A stretch of DNA of 64,000 bases from Alitta virens (taxonomy: Eukaryota > Annelida > Polychaeta > Phyllodocida > Nereididae): contig OW028579.1 in NCBI GenBank assembly GCA_932294295.1, positions 29,833,250 to 29,897,249 on the forward strand, given 5' to 3'. The position numbers and the translations under genes were made by a program. This document shows positions 1 through 12,839 of the stretch, in pieces (the first letter of the stretch is position 1; every line of letters starts with the position of its first letter). Below the pieces are notes generated by a model that worked only from the letters and a program-made list of their open reading frames with translations, was not told the origin of the DNA and did not search any database.

Positions 1-1859
1 ATCAGTATTAAGAAGAGACAATCCAGCGTTAACTTTACTGGCTCATGATACATCATGCATAATTCTAGTTTTGTCATCGATATGCTGTGTATCGATGAAT
101 CGAGAAAATATTGATATTGATATCAAATTATCCCAAAAAATTCATGTTTCAATTCTTAGTTTATACTCTATAATTGTACATGTGCGCATGACTAGTGGTT
201 CCAGTTCTAACTGGGAATGCTGACACTACTAAATTTGCGATTTTGCGATATTGCAATATCGAAAGTTGAGCACTGATATCGATATCGAATGCATGAAAAA
301 TCTGAAATCACTGACAAAGTTCGTACTCCTAACATCTCAATCAATTGTGTGTTGAGTGATCTTTTGGTATCCCCAGCTCTCGTTTTAGCAAGCATGCTTG
401 GGCTGCGTTGAGGTTCTGCATTTGGCTTTTGGAGAGTGAGATGCTGTCCATACTGTAGGTCATAATTAGTACACCTATACTATTTCATTTATACGTTTAT
501 GCTTCAGTTGAAAGACCAGAATATGACATACCAACTTTATATATAGGCTTTTACAACATGGACTGAGCAATACCACTCCTGACCTATACTTGGAACACCT
601 AGCCAAGCGCATCCAAGTTCGCAGAATGAGAGCCATGCAGCAGTCTTTATATATTTTTTCGTGGGATTAAATGTGCACGTGGTTTTACAGCCTTCCTACC
701 TACCTCAATCTATTTTTTACCGAAAAATAATGAAGTGCACACAATATTACTATTCTTGACACGCTGTTATTTTTCCAAACTCATCATTTTCATGCAGTGA
801 ATCAGTGATTTCAGCTTCTGCTTCTTAAAACTTTTTTATGTTATCACTGAATGACTTAAGTCATCCCTGATAAAACCTATAATTACTCATTTTCAATGAA
901 GTGGTTATTTGCTGCAAAATGTGGGCACCCTGCTTTAATGACTGCTCCAATTATAGTATTTCCTAATGAATTATTTTGCTTCCAGTGCAGTATCAAATTG
1001 CACAATGTAACATTAGTATCAAATGTTGGTACATTGTAATAATTGAGATGATAAACTCTTATAAGCCTTATTTTATATAATAAACTAAGTATACCCGATG
1101 TCTTTTATAAGGTAATCACAAGAACATCACCTTCACATATAAAACGCTTTACGACCAATATCAAAACTTACGTTAAAATTCCGTTGGTACGAGACGACAC
1201 CCCAGGTCGGATTGCGGAATGTTTTATAAATATTGTGAGTCTCGATGTGTTCAGGTGTGGGTGTGTGGTTTTTTATTGCTTTGAAAAAAAAAAACTTAAA
1301 ATATGACAGCAATGTCCCAGACTGCAGCTCTTTTTCACTGACATAGGTTGTTTAACTTAAATCAAGACTAGAGATTAAAAAAAAGGACTAGTGTCAGTTA
1401 TATATATATATAGAGTGTAGATGGATGTTTTGACTTATAAGATGCTAGATGTAGTCTGCTTGCTGTATAAAGTAAACTGAGTGTTAAATTGTAGATGTTA
1501 AGCCTGATAAATAGAAAGATAAGGACTATGAAATATTAGATGTCCTATATGGCATATACTAAGTCCTGTGACATCAAAACATTCCAAATGCAAAACAAGA
1601 CTCCTAGAGGCAGCCAAACAAAAGTGCTATTTGCTACCAAGATTATTATTAAAAATTGCTGTATTTGTATAAATGTTTATCCTACTGTTTCTTCATAATA
1701 TTATTCATCATAATATTTTTCAACAATATATTCTTTAACTTGAGATGAGTAACGTAGATAAAACTACTACTGATGTTTGATTTAATGTTCACTATGTAAT
1801 ATTAATGGATCTCTTCAGGTGGCCTCACGCTAGCGATAAAATATATTTATCTTTGTGAG

Positions 1860-1952
1860 CTCTCCTTGCGAAACAAATGTTTATAAATAAAAATATAAAA
1901 ATAAATTGTAAATATTTTTTGGCAAAATAAAAAGAATCTGAATCTGAATCTA
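1860..1952 (+). repeat. Possible LINE/SINE 3' tail
   Basis: An A-rich stretch with AATAAA-like motifs ends in tandem CTGAAT units at about 1934-1952. Tails of this form are common at the 3' ends of L2/CR1-like retroelements in marine invertebrates (family knowledge). No coding part of a LINE is visible upstream, so this would be a 5'-truncated copy. A similar tail in reverse orientation is at 61985-62010. Confidence 0.4.
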
Positions 1953-3781
1953 TGAGTTGATATTGAATTTGAAAAGTTATATCTGAGCAATATACTTTGA
2001 AATGCTTATCATTAATAACTTAAAAAAAAAATTATCTATGATTATATAATGTTACCTAGCACATCATAGTCATCATAAATTGAAAATCTCTAAACCGAAG
2101 GTTTTGATTGATGTAAAATATTCTGTGATAAATGAACTAAAATAATTAATAACAAAAAAACAAGTACACAAAAGGTTTATACTGACTGGTAACAGTTTGT
2201 TAACAATGGAAAATTATAGGCCTAATAATATTACCAGTGCTACTTATCAGATTTCATTCAATGGAATATATCCTGCGATTTAGGAATTTACTTTCTTTAG
2301 AAAATTCTCCACATTTTTTACATCAAGCAGAACATCAGTTAAGTGCTTGCTTTCTGTCACATGCAACAGTGACCAAGTTCCAGTATGAGTTCTTTATGCT
2401 CTAATTGCTATAAGGTAGCCAATTCTGAGAAAATTGAAATTTATAAACTCTGCAGTGACTTCATTCGTGTAGAGAGTGGCTCAAATTTCTTCATTATTCC
2501 CACGGCCAGTTTAACTTCCAAGATGTATTTGAACAGTCAGTGAAACCTGTGTATATGTTGACATTTTACAATTGCAAAATAGTTACATGGACTGTATGTT
2601 ATGTTCTGAATGTTGTTTCCTTACAACTATGTCATCCATAAGGTTAGGGCACTTTCAAATATTGATTGCGTGATCATATCTGAAGGTATCCTTCTGTTAG
2701 GGCACTTTAATTAATCTCTGAATTTTAGATTTATCTTATAGCCTGTAAAATCACATTAAATTTGGCCAGACATAAATAAAACGTCTGATCGATGAAGCCA
2801 GTGATATTTAGGTCATTTGCTAGTCTAGCGTCATAATCAGGAGTGTCTTGAAGTTAAGTTTATGACACAATATTATCATCATACTAACAATATTATCATA
2901 CTAACATATTTATCTAGATATACATTGTTATATAATCCCAATCGATTTACCTGGTTTTAGCATGTCATTTCCAACTCCCCTCTCTCCTATTGTGGTTTGA
3001 AATGTGTTCAAGCATAGATTAAATTCTGGGACAGGAACACTTGTTGAATTTTTACGTGCTGTATTTGGCCTTATCTCTGCTTATCATTATCTTAACTGGG
3101 ATTTCCAAAACAGTTATAGATATCACAAATTTCTTCAAATAATGAAATAAAAGAAGATAATATGACCCTAATTTAGACTTACCTTGACAAATTGAATCTG
3201 AAGGTTTTTAAGTGCATCTTATTTTATTATTCCTACATAATACAAATATATACCCCCAGTATAAATACAACCTATAGCTATAGCAAGCTAGACTGGGCTA
3301 GACTAAGCTAGACCATTTACTTAGGCAACTTTGAATTATTACAAAAGGTGTAAATCCTGATTCATTGGGGAATCGGGGGATGTATCCCCACCCCCATATA
3401 GGAAGGACTAACAAGTGTTGTTTCCCCTGTTAGATGATAGAGAGAAGAGTAGTAAGTTCATCCACGAATTTTGAGGAAAGTTTTTTAAGTTTTACATTTT
3501 ATTGTAGTGATGACTCACTAATAACGAACCATTTGGGAATGTCAAAAAGTGTTGGTTACAACTGGCTTTCGTTATATACCTGTATATGGGTATTTTTATA
3601 TATTATCTGAAAACTGGAGTATCTGAACACTGAAGTATATTTGTTATTGTTTGGTAATTATCAATAAAGGTGCTGTATTCAGCCTTTTGTGATGGGCTGA
3701 TAGCTGCCACCACATCCTGTTAAGAGTTTTTGTTTACCAACAATATGGTGTAGCAGTGACTTATCAAAATTGAAGTTAAGT

Positions 3782-4102
3782 TCAAACGTTTTCTAAAGGG
3801 ATAAAGAGTAGACAAGTATCATTTGAATTACCGCAATAAAAAAAGTGTTGTGATTGTGTTGCTATCATGTTCTCCACATAAGTAGAATGCTTGCCATTAA
3901 AACCGCAGATATCATAGACATGGAAACCAACTCCAGCGGACGTCATGTGAATCCAGGACTCCCATTGGTTAAGGCAGCCAAAAAAAGCCTTGGATCCGCA
4001 TGACAGCCTCAGGAGTATTGTTTCCAAGTCTGACACCTGCTGTAAGACTAACTGCGGCGCATCCTGCCCATCGTAAACTGACTGATCAATATAAAGATTC
4101 AA
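3782..4102 (-). other. Unrecognised 106-codon open frame
   Basis: An open frame of 106 codons with an ATG and balanced amino-acid composition (several Cys and His). I recognise no domain and see no clear donor or acceptor, poly(A) signal or neighbouring exon. It could be an exon, a decayed mobile-element fragment or chance. It is listed because its composition is less AT-driven than the surroundings. Confidence 0.15.
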
Positions 4103-4225
4103 TATTAAATCCCTGAAGGTTATTCATTATCATGACATCATAGTAGAAGGCTGTGTCAATGACTCATGCAGCATATTCCCATATTTTAATGCCAAGCCTT
4201 TAGCCTAACAAAATTCTAACTGCAG

Positions 4226-4441
4226 ACATTCCAAGTCTCACGCATCCGGCGTGAGTCTCGCGCATCCGGCGTGAGTCTCATGCATTTGGTTGCTGTCTCA
4301 CTCTTCTGGACTTGAGTATTTTCTTCATATTTTAATTTAACGCACGCATTGAGGACCAGAATAAATCTTTAACATTTTAATGTAAACTGGTTGGAAAGAG
4401 CCAAAACTCATGCATTCACCACTCAAGAACTTGGCATCTCT
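4226..4441 (-). mobile_element. Dispersed non-autonomous element, copy A
   Basis: About 216 bp matching 11711-11887 in opposite orientation. Both share an end reading ATGCCAAGTTCTTGAGTGG or its complement, an inner block with TTAACATTTTAATGTAAACTG, and an opposite end with GTGAGACTTGG. The GTGAGTCTC / GCATCCGGC motif is repeated in this copy. The ends are imperfect inverted repeats (CCAAG...CTTGG), which suggests a MITE-like element. No target duplication is clear. Confidence 0.55.
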
Positions 4442-6522
4442 GTAACTGTAGTTGGTTGATCTTTACTATATTGCTATGGTGATGCTAACTCCTCTGAAGG
4501 TCTTGTAATGCTAAATGTAGTAGTTATAGTAGTTATAGTTGAGATTAACGATGTGTTAGCCGCCAAGGGGTCATTCACATCAGGAGTGCTACGAGCTAAT
4601 AGGACAGGATGGTTAGAAAACAACAGTATATGGCACAAGTCAGGTAATTACCTGTATATCAAGATATGGATGCTCCCCAGAGAGCTGAGAAAGGCTCAAG
4701 TTTGGTCAGACCTGCCCAGGGTGTAAATGTGAAGTCAGCAGAGTACGTCCATGTAATAGTAGACTCTAAACCCCAGACACATTTACAGACACATATGTAA
4801 AGAACATGAAAGGGAATGTTAGATCATGTGGAGAATATTGCTACCTTTTAATTTAGAAAATTAATTTGTAACAGCAACAAATGAAAGATGGGGTTTCTTT
4901 TTTTTAAATGAAACATTTAACTGGTGGTTCCTTGTAATCAGAGTCTATGGAGAGTCAAGTTAAAGACCCACCCATAACGTACCTGGTTGGTTACCTCAGG
5001 TCCTATTATGTCTTTATGTCTGCTCTATAGCAACTTATTGCTATGATTTGCACACCAGTACAACTATCCCACGTACCCTACGAACACTATGTTAACAAAA
5101 ATATATATATAATTATTATGAAATGAGAAATTGAAATTATTTGATATTTGACATTGAAAGGTCACCTTCAGTTATAATTTATCACTTTAGCGTGTCTTTG
5201 TCAAGATCTAAATCTTTTAACGTCCAAAATCTCGGACATGAGTGAATGCAGACGCCTCAGACATTCCTTATGGGTATGTGACCATGGAGACCATTTTGGG
5301 TGTAATGCTACACTCAGGATTAAAATAAAGTGATTTTCTGTTCTAAAAGACAATATTGTAAATCACATTTTGGTGAAAATTGAAATGAATGATATTGCTC
5401 CATGCAGTCTATTTACTGATTTGCCGGTATTTTACTGGATTATTTAAAAATTATGAAGTGCAATATTTTTGGTGGAAACAGGTTTAAAAATTGTGCATTA
5501 TATTTTGCTGAAGGTAATTAAATTGAAAATTATATTCTTCAAGGGAATTAACCCATTAAAGAAAGACACAACTGTGCGTTTATATGTTATACCTTTTTTT
5601 AAAGAAAAAATAATGATTCACCTGCCCTTTTTTTTTGGGGGGGGGGGGGGAAGCAAGACAGAAAACAAACCTATTATCATAAATGTTTAGTTTCATAAAA
5701 TGATTGTAAATCACATCGAAAAAGAAGGGGGAAAAATTTAATAACTGAATTGTCCAGATTTAGTGCAAGCAGTCCCAGATTCGAATTCTGCGAAACCGCA
5801 ATTATTTGGCCCAGTGATTCAAACTGACAGCAGTCACACAATCATGTTATTATCTAGCCTGTCACATTATATTTTCATATGCAAAGGTTATAAGCAAATT
5901 GCACAGCTTTTACTGACATGCATGTGAAATTTTGAAGTACATGGCATGAAAGTTTATGAGCATGTCATACATACATGTGTTATATATATATTTTTATTGA
6001 CATATATAGCATGTGTGCTATTGACAATGTCTATAGAAGGAGATTTTAAACCCAACCTTGGAATCGAACCCGTGACACAGGAAGCAAAAACGTCACCAGT
6101 TACACCAAAAGAAACACATGTATTTAGAGTACTCTGCTAAAAAGTTGGAAAATTACAATAAGGATCAATTGTCCTTATAATGTTAGTCATTGACTCCATT
6201 AATACATTAATAATAGGTAGTAGCATGTGGCTCCATGGTAGTATAAAACATGGGCACAAATCCTTGTAAATTTTTCATGATCTTGTGACTCGAGGTTTCA
6301 TCCCAAGAAAAATTGCAATATTCACTGTATGTTACTTTAAGCTCATTGGACCTTTAAAATATACTTTCTTAATTATTACGGCCAATGCATGGTTAATTCT
6401 GGGCGTTATCATGGGTATTGCATCATCTAACACAAAAACTATCACTATCTTAGTTGTGATAACACAATTAAATTGAGAGAAGTAGATAAAAAGCATAGTA
6501 TAATATCACTAAGATGCACAGG
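4442..6522. other. Gene-free intergenic stretch
   Basis: No supported gene. It holds a G-homopolymer of about 14 bases at 5637-5650 and the degenerate tRNA-like sequence at 6040-6125. Short open frames are AT-driven and lack exon signals. Confidence 0.55.
6040..6125 (-). repeat. Degenerate tRNA-derived SINE head
   Basis: On the minus strand there is an A-box-like TGGTGTAACTGGTG followed about 30 bp later by a B-box GGGTTCGATTCC, the pol III promoter layout of tRNA-derived SINEs. The arms do not pair well enough for a functional tRNA. Confidence 0.4.
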
Positions 6523-6712
6523 GGTGGGACCTAGCTAAGTGGTAGCACGCTTCCAACCACTGGGTCCCGGGTTCAATCCACGGTTGAACCTAAGTTGTAT
6601 GGATGCTTCAACCTTCATCTCATTGCCATGGTCCCTGCCTGTCCTAATTAGCCCAACAGGTGCAGAAATACAGGACGTAAAGCCCTTATCCACCAACCCA
6701 GCACCACTAAAA
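6523..6712 (+). mobile_element. tRNA-Ala-like SINE, family 1
   Basis: The 5' part has an A-box (CTAGCTAAGTGGTAGCACG) and a B-box (GGGTTCAATCC). The body contains CATTGCCATGGTCCCTGCC, CTAATTAGCCCAACAGG and ATACAGGACGTAAAG. The same body recurs at 31631, 43055, 49658, 55047, 62505 and 63750. This copy is nearly full length. Confidence 0.85.
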
Positions 6713-7989
6713 TGCACTGTTTCAATGATTACAGATATGCGTATGATGCGTTATATTTTCGATGCATATTTATGTTGGCAATTACACCATGTAATAATGC
6801 ATACAGGCGCGTGATGACCCATTTATAGATATAGTTATCTATGGTTGGTATGTCAGTCAATATTTCATATTATTAAAAAGTAGAACACTAATGTTTTGTT
6901 ATCTTTTGTAGTGCATGTATACATAACATAACCTAATTGATTAGAGATTTCTTTTGCACTAGGAATTATATAAATCTGATAGCATTACAGTTTAAATTGA
7001 TTAGTTTATACTGAGAATAATCAATATATATGATAGATTTATTGAATATAGTGGCAGTGACATCTAAGGAACATTTGCTTTTGAAATGATATTTTCACAC
7101 ATTTTATAATTAAATTGTCTTGACAATATTTAAGGTTTTCTGATTACTAAAATTATGTATCAGCCACTTATTTAACACCCTCCTCCTCTTTAATTTCAAT
7201 TATATTTAAATAGCTATTTTATTTTCATTTATAATGTAAGGGGTTTGCACAATATTACAGCTTTTTAGTAAGCTAGTGCACATCCCCCACAGTATGCTAA
7301 TGTCTTTTATTGTTATGTAATGTACTAGTATTGAAATACTACATACTGTGTACGAATAAAAAAAATCTGAAATCTTGATCTTTACAAAAGTGCTGTAAAA
7401 CTGTTCTGTCATTGTAACCCTGTACCCTGTTTTAGTTTTGTAATATACAGAGTGTAAAATATTCAATATCATTTATTTCAAGTTAAAATATATATTATTA
7501 CAAACGCAACTTACCTTAATGTAAATGATTTCTGTTCACCCAACAGCCAAAAAAAGTGTCAGTTTAAAATCCCCTGCTTCCAAGAACTTCACACTCAAAC
7601 AGTCCTGCGTAGGGCATAAATATTGTAAAACCCTCTTAAAAAACCCCTCTTAAGACGACGTATATCTGCAAGTCACAGACTTAATACTTTCACTGATATA
7701 TCCATGCACTATCCTTTAAATCCCATCAACGTGTTATCAGTTAAGACCTTATCAGTAGGTCATGTGCTGTCCTCATGTCATTATAAGCAAAGAGTATGTA
7801 TATATACACTCTTTGCAACAGCTTCACTGGCCCCATTGGCTCTGACACATGAAAATATATGGGGCTGTCCCATATTTACAAACAAATCATTCAAGCATGA
7901 AGTTAACTAGACCATGAGACCATGAGAGTCATTCAGCATGTTGAAAGCTTCACCTCAAATATGTGTTATCAAGTCGCTGGACTTTTGAC
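6713..7989. other. Gene-free intergenic stretch
   Basis: AT-rich sequence without supported exons or RNA genes. An AATAAA-rich A-run with CTGAAATCT near 7355-7378 may be another retroelement tail, but this is weak. Confidence 0.5.
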
Positions 7990-8870
7990 ACTTATGGAAG
8001 GCCAATATGTCATAACTTACAGTTGGATTCATAAAAAAGGGCTCGACGGATAGAATCTACCCTGAAGTTGACTACATTTACCCAGCTAACTGGCTCGAGC
8101 TGTCTCAGAGAAGCCATGCCAAGTTGTAAAAGGCTAATTTTAATTTCAGTTAATTAAACAAAACTCTAGACTAAGTTAGACATGTTGTCTTAAGTTATGC
8201 TGTCTGTCACATACTATACTAGAGCTAACTATGGCTCTCAGAAGCCAAACCAAGCTGAAACTGGTTAATGTTAATTAACAGTTGGGTCATAAAAATGGCT
8301 TGTCAGAAAATTCTGGACTAAACAACTTTGACTGGACTATCGTAAAACCTAGATAGCTGTAGCTGTCTTCATGAAGTCATACCAAGCTGTTAAGGCCTTC
8401 TATAATTAATGTAAACCTCTGATGCAAATATGTATATGTAACTATTGAAATTAATTTTATATCTGGCTGTCTCCAAGAAGCCATACTGAGCTATGACAGG
8501 CTAATGTTAACTTACAATTGGATTCGTTAAAAGGAGCTTGCCAGATAGAATCTAGACTTAAGTTAGACAACTTCTACTTCTGGTAGTACTAGTAAAACTA
8601 AGCTGTATGTCATAAAAATATGCTAAACCAAGTCAGTTAACTACAGTCGCCTCCAAGAAGTCGTACCAAGCTATGAGCAGGCACATTTTTAATTAACAGT
8701 TGGATAATAAAAATAAAAACAGCTTGTCAGATAAAATCTAGACTTAGCTAGATAATTGTTTCTAGCCAATGCTGTCTATTGTACAGTATTATGCTAAAGA
8801 CCTAGCTGTCTCCAAGAAGCCACACATAGCTATGACTGGCTAATGCTGTAACTTACAAATAAACCAGGCT
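7990..8870. repeat. Degenerate tandem repeat, unit about 180-255 bp
   Basis: Four diverged units share a block starting TTACAGTTGG / TTAACAGTTGG (about 8019, 8275, 8513, 8693), followed by CAGATAGAATCTAGACT-like sequence and CTGTCTCCAAGAAGCCATAC. Spacing shrinks from about 256 to 180 bp. The pattern is an old local satellite rather than coding sequence. Confidence 0.7.
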
Positions 8871-9667
8871 AACTAACCATAGCTGTAAACACAGTAAAAC
8901 CTCACCTTTAAAACACTTCTCTAATAAGGCTAGTGCTGTAAATGGCTAAAAAAAATTGGCACTTTAAGTAAAATAAGATATTTTTCAGATTTTTCAGTAA
9001 AGAAACTGCAAGTTTGTTAAAAAGTAACTAATTGTAAGTAATCAGGTTAACATTTTTTATAGTTTTTTTTTTCTTCATCCTCGTTACAAAATTACAAACT
9101 GATTATAAATTAATATGTCTGGAATATCCAAATGCATTAAACCAATGGTTCTGGGAAAAAAAATAAAATTAAAAATCCTTTAAAACTGTTTAAGTGAAAC
9201 TTTTAATCATATTTATAACCCCAAGACCATGATTTTTGAACCAATAAATCACACATGCATAACATATAACTATCTTTAACCTTGGGTGGCTTTTTTGGAA
9301 ACATAGGTGCATGTTATTAATCATGTAAGTTATTGCCAAATTATAGTAAAATTATTGCTTAATTTCTTTACTAGGTGCACTTAAGAACATACTTAAAGTG
9401 TACAATTTTGGGTCGATTTGTCTTTAAAATAAATTATTTAATAATATGTGAGACCTCAATTGCAGCTCGCGTTACAAAGTATAGCTAAGTATCTACAATT
9501 AGTTTATGGCTATTTTTGATAAAGGAGCCTTAAGGTCAGTTCAGGACATGTTTACTCATTAATCAAATATATGCAGCAGCCAATTTATGACCTTAAGTCA
9601 TTTAAGGGCAAGAGCTAAAATCATCACTGGAGAGTTTAAAAGGTGGACAGGGGTGTTAAACTTCTCA
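8871..9667. other. Gene-free intergenic stretch
   Basis: No gene supported. The motif ACAGTAAAACCTCACC at 8890-8905 resembles Tc1/pogo-type terminal repeats seen again at 13578 and 24217. No complete element can be delimited. Confidence 0.45.
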
Positions 9668-10889
9668 CAGATGGCTAGCTTGAAGTGTGGGGGGGGGGGG
9701 GGGAGGAAAGGGGGGAGGGGGGTTAAGTGTGATTAATTGTAGAAAAATACATTATCATCAGTCTTGAAAGTTGTTGAGTAGTAAAATAATATTGCAAACA
9801 TGGAGTAGTAGTAGTTGATGTAGTAGAGGTTTATTGACTAAACTAGAAATTGGTCCAACATACAAAATATGTTAAAAAGCATTTGAAATATGTATGGAAA
9901 CATTGGTATATTATGCATGTGTAATAATATTAATATTGTCTAAATTAATGTACTGAAAGAAGTTCAGAAAATTGTGGCATGTTTCAGCTATGACTTTGTA
10001 AAACAAAATCAATAAATTCTTCTATTTACTTATTAAATTTATAAATATATTTAATAAAAAAAAAAGCACCCCTCCCAGATGGCTAGCTTGAAGTGTGGGG
10101 GGGGGGGGGAGGAAAGGGGGGAGGGGGGTTAAGTGTGATTAATTGTAGAAAAATACATTATCATCAGTCTTGAAAGTTGTTGAGTAGTAAAATAATATTG
10201 CAAACATGGAGTAGTAGTAGTTGATGTAGTAGAGGTTTATTGACTAAACTAGAAATTGGTCCAACATACAAAATATGTTAAAAAGCATTTGAAATATGTA
10301 TGGAAACATTGGTATATTATGCATGTGTAATAATATTAATATTGTCTAAATTAATGTACTGAAAGAAGTTCAGAAAATTGTGGCATGTTTCAGCTATGAC
10401 TTTGTAAAACAAAATCAATAAATTCTTCTATTTACTTATTAAATTTATAAATATATTTAATAAAAAAAAAAGCACCCCTCCCAGATGGCTAGCTTGAAGT
10501 GTGGGGGGGGGGGGGGAGGAAAGGGGGGAGGGGGGTTAAGTGTGATTAATTGTAGAAAAATACATTATCATCAGTCTTGAAAGTTGTTGAGTAGTAAAAT
10601 AATATTGCAAACATGGAGTAGTAGTAGTTGATGTAGTAGAGGTTTATTGACTAAACTAGAAATTGGTCCAACATACAAAATATGTTAAAAAGCATTTGAA
10701 ATATGTATGGAAACATTGGTATATTATGCATGTGTAATAATATTAATATTGTCTAAATTAATGTACTGAAAGAAGTTCAGAAAATTGTGGCATGTTTCAG
10801 CTATGACTTTGTAAAACAAAATCAATAAATTCTTCTATTTACTTATTAAATTTATAAATATATTTAATAAAAAAAAAAGCACCCCTCCC
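9668..10889. repeat. Three near-identical 407-bp tandem units
   Basis: Units begin with CAGATGGCTAGCTTGAAGTG at 9668, 10076 and 10482 (periods 408 and 406) and end with AAAAAAAAAAGCACCCCTCCC. The copies appear identical except for the length of the internal G-run. Each unit contains a 13-17 base G-tract, a second G-rich block and an AT-rich remainder. Such identity means very recent tandem duplication, or an assembly artefact. A diverged copy of the AT-rich part lies at 17164-17345. Confidence 0.95.
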
Positions 10890-11426
10890 TCCAAAATTTG
10901 GATAGGGTACCCTTATGAGTTTAGGGGGGGGGGGGGGGATTTGACCTTCAGGCCTATGCTAAAATGCTTGAAATGCATGCACATGATAATTTCTCAGCAA
11001 TGTGGGGCAAAATATTTCAGCTTTTCAATTGCTGCCTATTTTTATCAAATTTGCACAATGATTGATATTAATAAATTTCCAATTGTCAAAAATCTGACTG
11101 AACTTATTGTCCTAGTTTAAACACCAGATGGCATTGTCATAACAATGGCTCCCCCTCACAGGATTTTCTTTTCTGCTAAATTTCTTGCTCTGAATCTCTA
11201 TTAAGCATACAATACTTTTTAAATAGATTGAAAGAATGCAGCTTTTCAACTTATGTTTAACAGGCTACTTGCCAGTAATAATTTTTATAAGCATATGTCT
11301 CACAGAAAATCATGAACAATTTCATCAAGTGAAAAAACCTGTAATTAGTTGATCACAGAAGAATTTTTTTTCTATACGTAATTCTTGAAAAATTTGACAA
11401 GTGGGTGCATTGAATTCCATATTTAT

Positions 11427-11466
<40 letters not shown>

Positions 11467-11710
11467 TTTTATTAAATCTAACATGCCCTTATGCCCACCT
11501 GTTTACACTGTGACTTGCTCAAGAATTTTTCCAATGTTTTACCCCTCTTTTAAATGGCTTTTAACAGCCATATTTTTTCCTTGGGTGATCAGGGTTTTCT
11601 AAAAGAAACCCTCGGCCTGCTATGTGCAAATATGGATCCGTTGAACAGTTTGGGGGGGGGGGGGGGAAGGATAAAGTGGTTGCATGATCTTAGCATCAGC
11701 ATATAGCAGA
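10890..11710. other. Intergenic stretch with simple repeats
   Basis: Contains a G-run at about 10923-10938, an (AT)n tract at about 11430-11457 followed by a T-run, and another G-run at about 11651-11666. No coding exon is supported. Confidence 0.5.
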
Positions 11711-11887
11711 CAGAGATGCCAAGTTCTTGAGTGGTGAATGCGCGAGTTTTGGCTATTTCCAAACAGTTTACATTAAAATGTTAACGATTTATTCTGGTCC
11801 TCATTGCGTGCATTACATTAAAATATGAAGAAAATACTGAAGTCCAAATGTGAGACTCACGCCGAATGCGTGAGACTTGGCATGTCT
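11711..11887 (+). mobile_element. Dispersed non-autonomous element, copy B
   Basis: Second member of the family at 4226-4441, here in plus orientation. It starts GAGATGCCAAGTTCTTGAG and ends GTGAGACTTGGCATGTCT, so the termini are imperfect inverted repeats. The centre carries the TTTATTCTGGTCCTCATTGC block shared with copy A. This copy is shorter because one repeated GTGAGTCTC block is missing. Confidence 0.55.
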
Positions 11888-11982
11888 GTAGCAGAATGTT
11901 GCTTCTACATGATTTGGAGGATTGTTGTACCTAGTGACCTCAAAGAAGCCGAGGTTGCTCACCTTCAAACTTATATCCCTAA

Positions 11983-12640
11983 AGGGGGTTTCACACATAG
12001 CCGGATCAGACGCCGGAGCGTCCTGGAGGACAACTCCGGAATACCCCCGCATACTCCGGGGAAAGCCGTGTAGACATCGTGTTCATGTCCGGGATTGTCC
12101 GGCATTGTCCGTCATTGTCCGGGGCGCTCCGGGAACACCTTGGGACTCCGGGGGAAAAAATTAAACATGTTTAATTTTTCATGCCGGAGTTCCTGGAGTA
12201 ATTGAATCCGTGTAGATCCGTGTAGATCCGTGTAGATCCGTATAGACTCCCAATATACTCCGCCGATCTCCGGGAATCTCCGTATTGACTCCGGCATATC
12301 TCCGGCTACATCCGGCGTCAACCGGGCATGAATATTTCGCCGCCATTAACGCCGGAGAGTACAAGGAGCAACACGGTTCCACACGAATGAACACGGTGTA
12401 AAGACCGGTGATATCCGCGAAGGCACCGTGAAAATCCGGTTCACTCCGCACTCTAAACGGGACAGTCGTGTTAGCTCCGTGTTGCTTCTTGTTGAGACCG
12501 TGTTGACATCGTGTACACATCGTCAAACATTTATTTTTTGTTGACATTTAACAGCTCTTTGATCCCGGAACCCACTGGAGGTAATAAAATGTTACTCCGG
12601 GACGCTCCGGCGTCTGATCCGGCTATGTGTGAAACCCCCT
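11983..12640. mobile_element. GC-rich PIF/Harbinger-like MITE
   Basis: The ends are near-perfect inverted repeats of about 40 bp, starting AGGGGGTTTCACACATAGCC at 11983 and ending with its complement at 12640. The element is flanked by TAA at 11980-11982 and 12641-12643. A 3-bp TAA duplication and G-rich termini fit PIF/Harbinger transposition (family knowledge). The interior is far more GC-rich than the surroundings. It is packed with CCGG and CTCCGG-type subrepeats and tandem ATCCGTGTAG units at about 12205-12245. No transposase frame is visible, so it is non-autonomous. Confidence 0.85.
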
Positions 12641-12839
12641 TAAGAATTGTTTACCTGAGTGTTAGGTCGCGATGGGTCACGGTTCAAACTATTTCCGAAA
12701 TGTTTTTTTTATTTGACCTCGATTTACACTGCAATGATCGTCGACCATTGTCGCCAAAAAATAATTAATTTAAGGCCTTGCAGCTAATGAGAATTAGAAT
12801 TTTCGAAATATGGACAAGCACAATTTTGGGGAACAGTTG

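Larger units (their letters stand above)
1..4222. other. Gene-free AT-rich intergenic stretch
   Basis: I see no exon with credible splice sites or recognisable protein here. The stretch is AT-rich with short simple repeats. The only landmarks are a LINE-like 3' tail near 1920 and a weak minus-strand open frame at 3782-4102. Confidence 0.6.

Noticed and set aside
12179..12547. 122-codon minus-strand frame and overlapping plus-strand frames
   Set aside because: They lie inside the GC-rich Harbinger-like MITE. Openness on several frames reflects low stop-codon frequency in GC-rich repeats.
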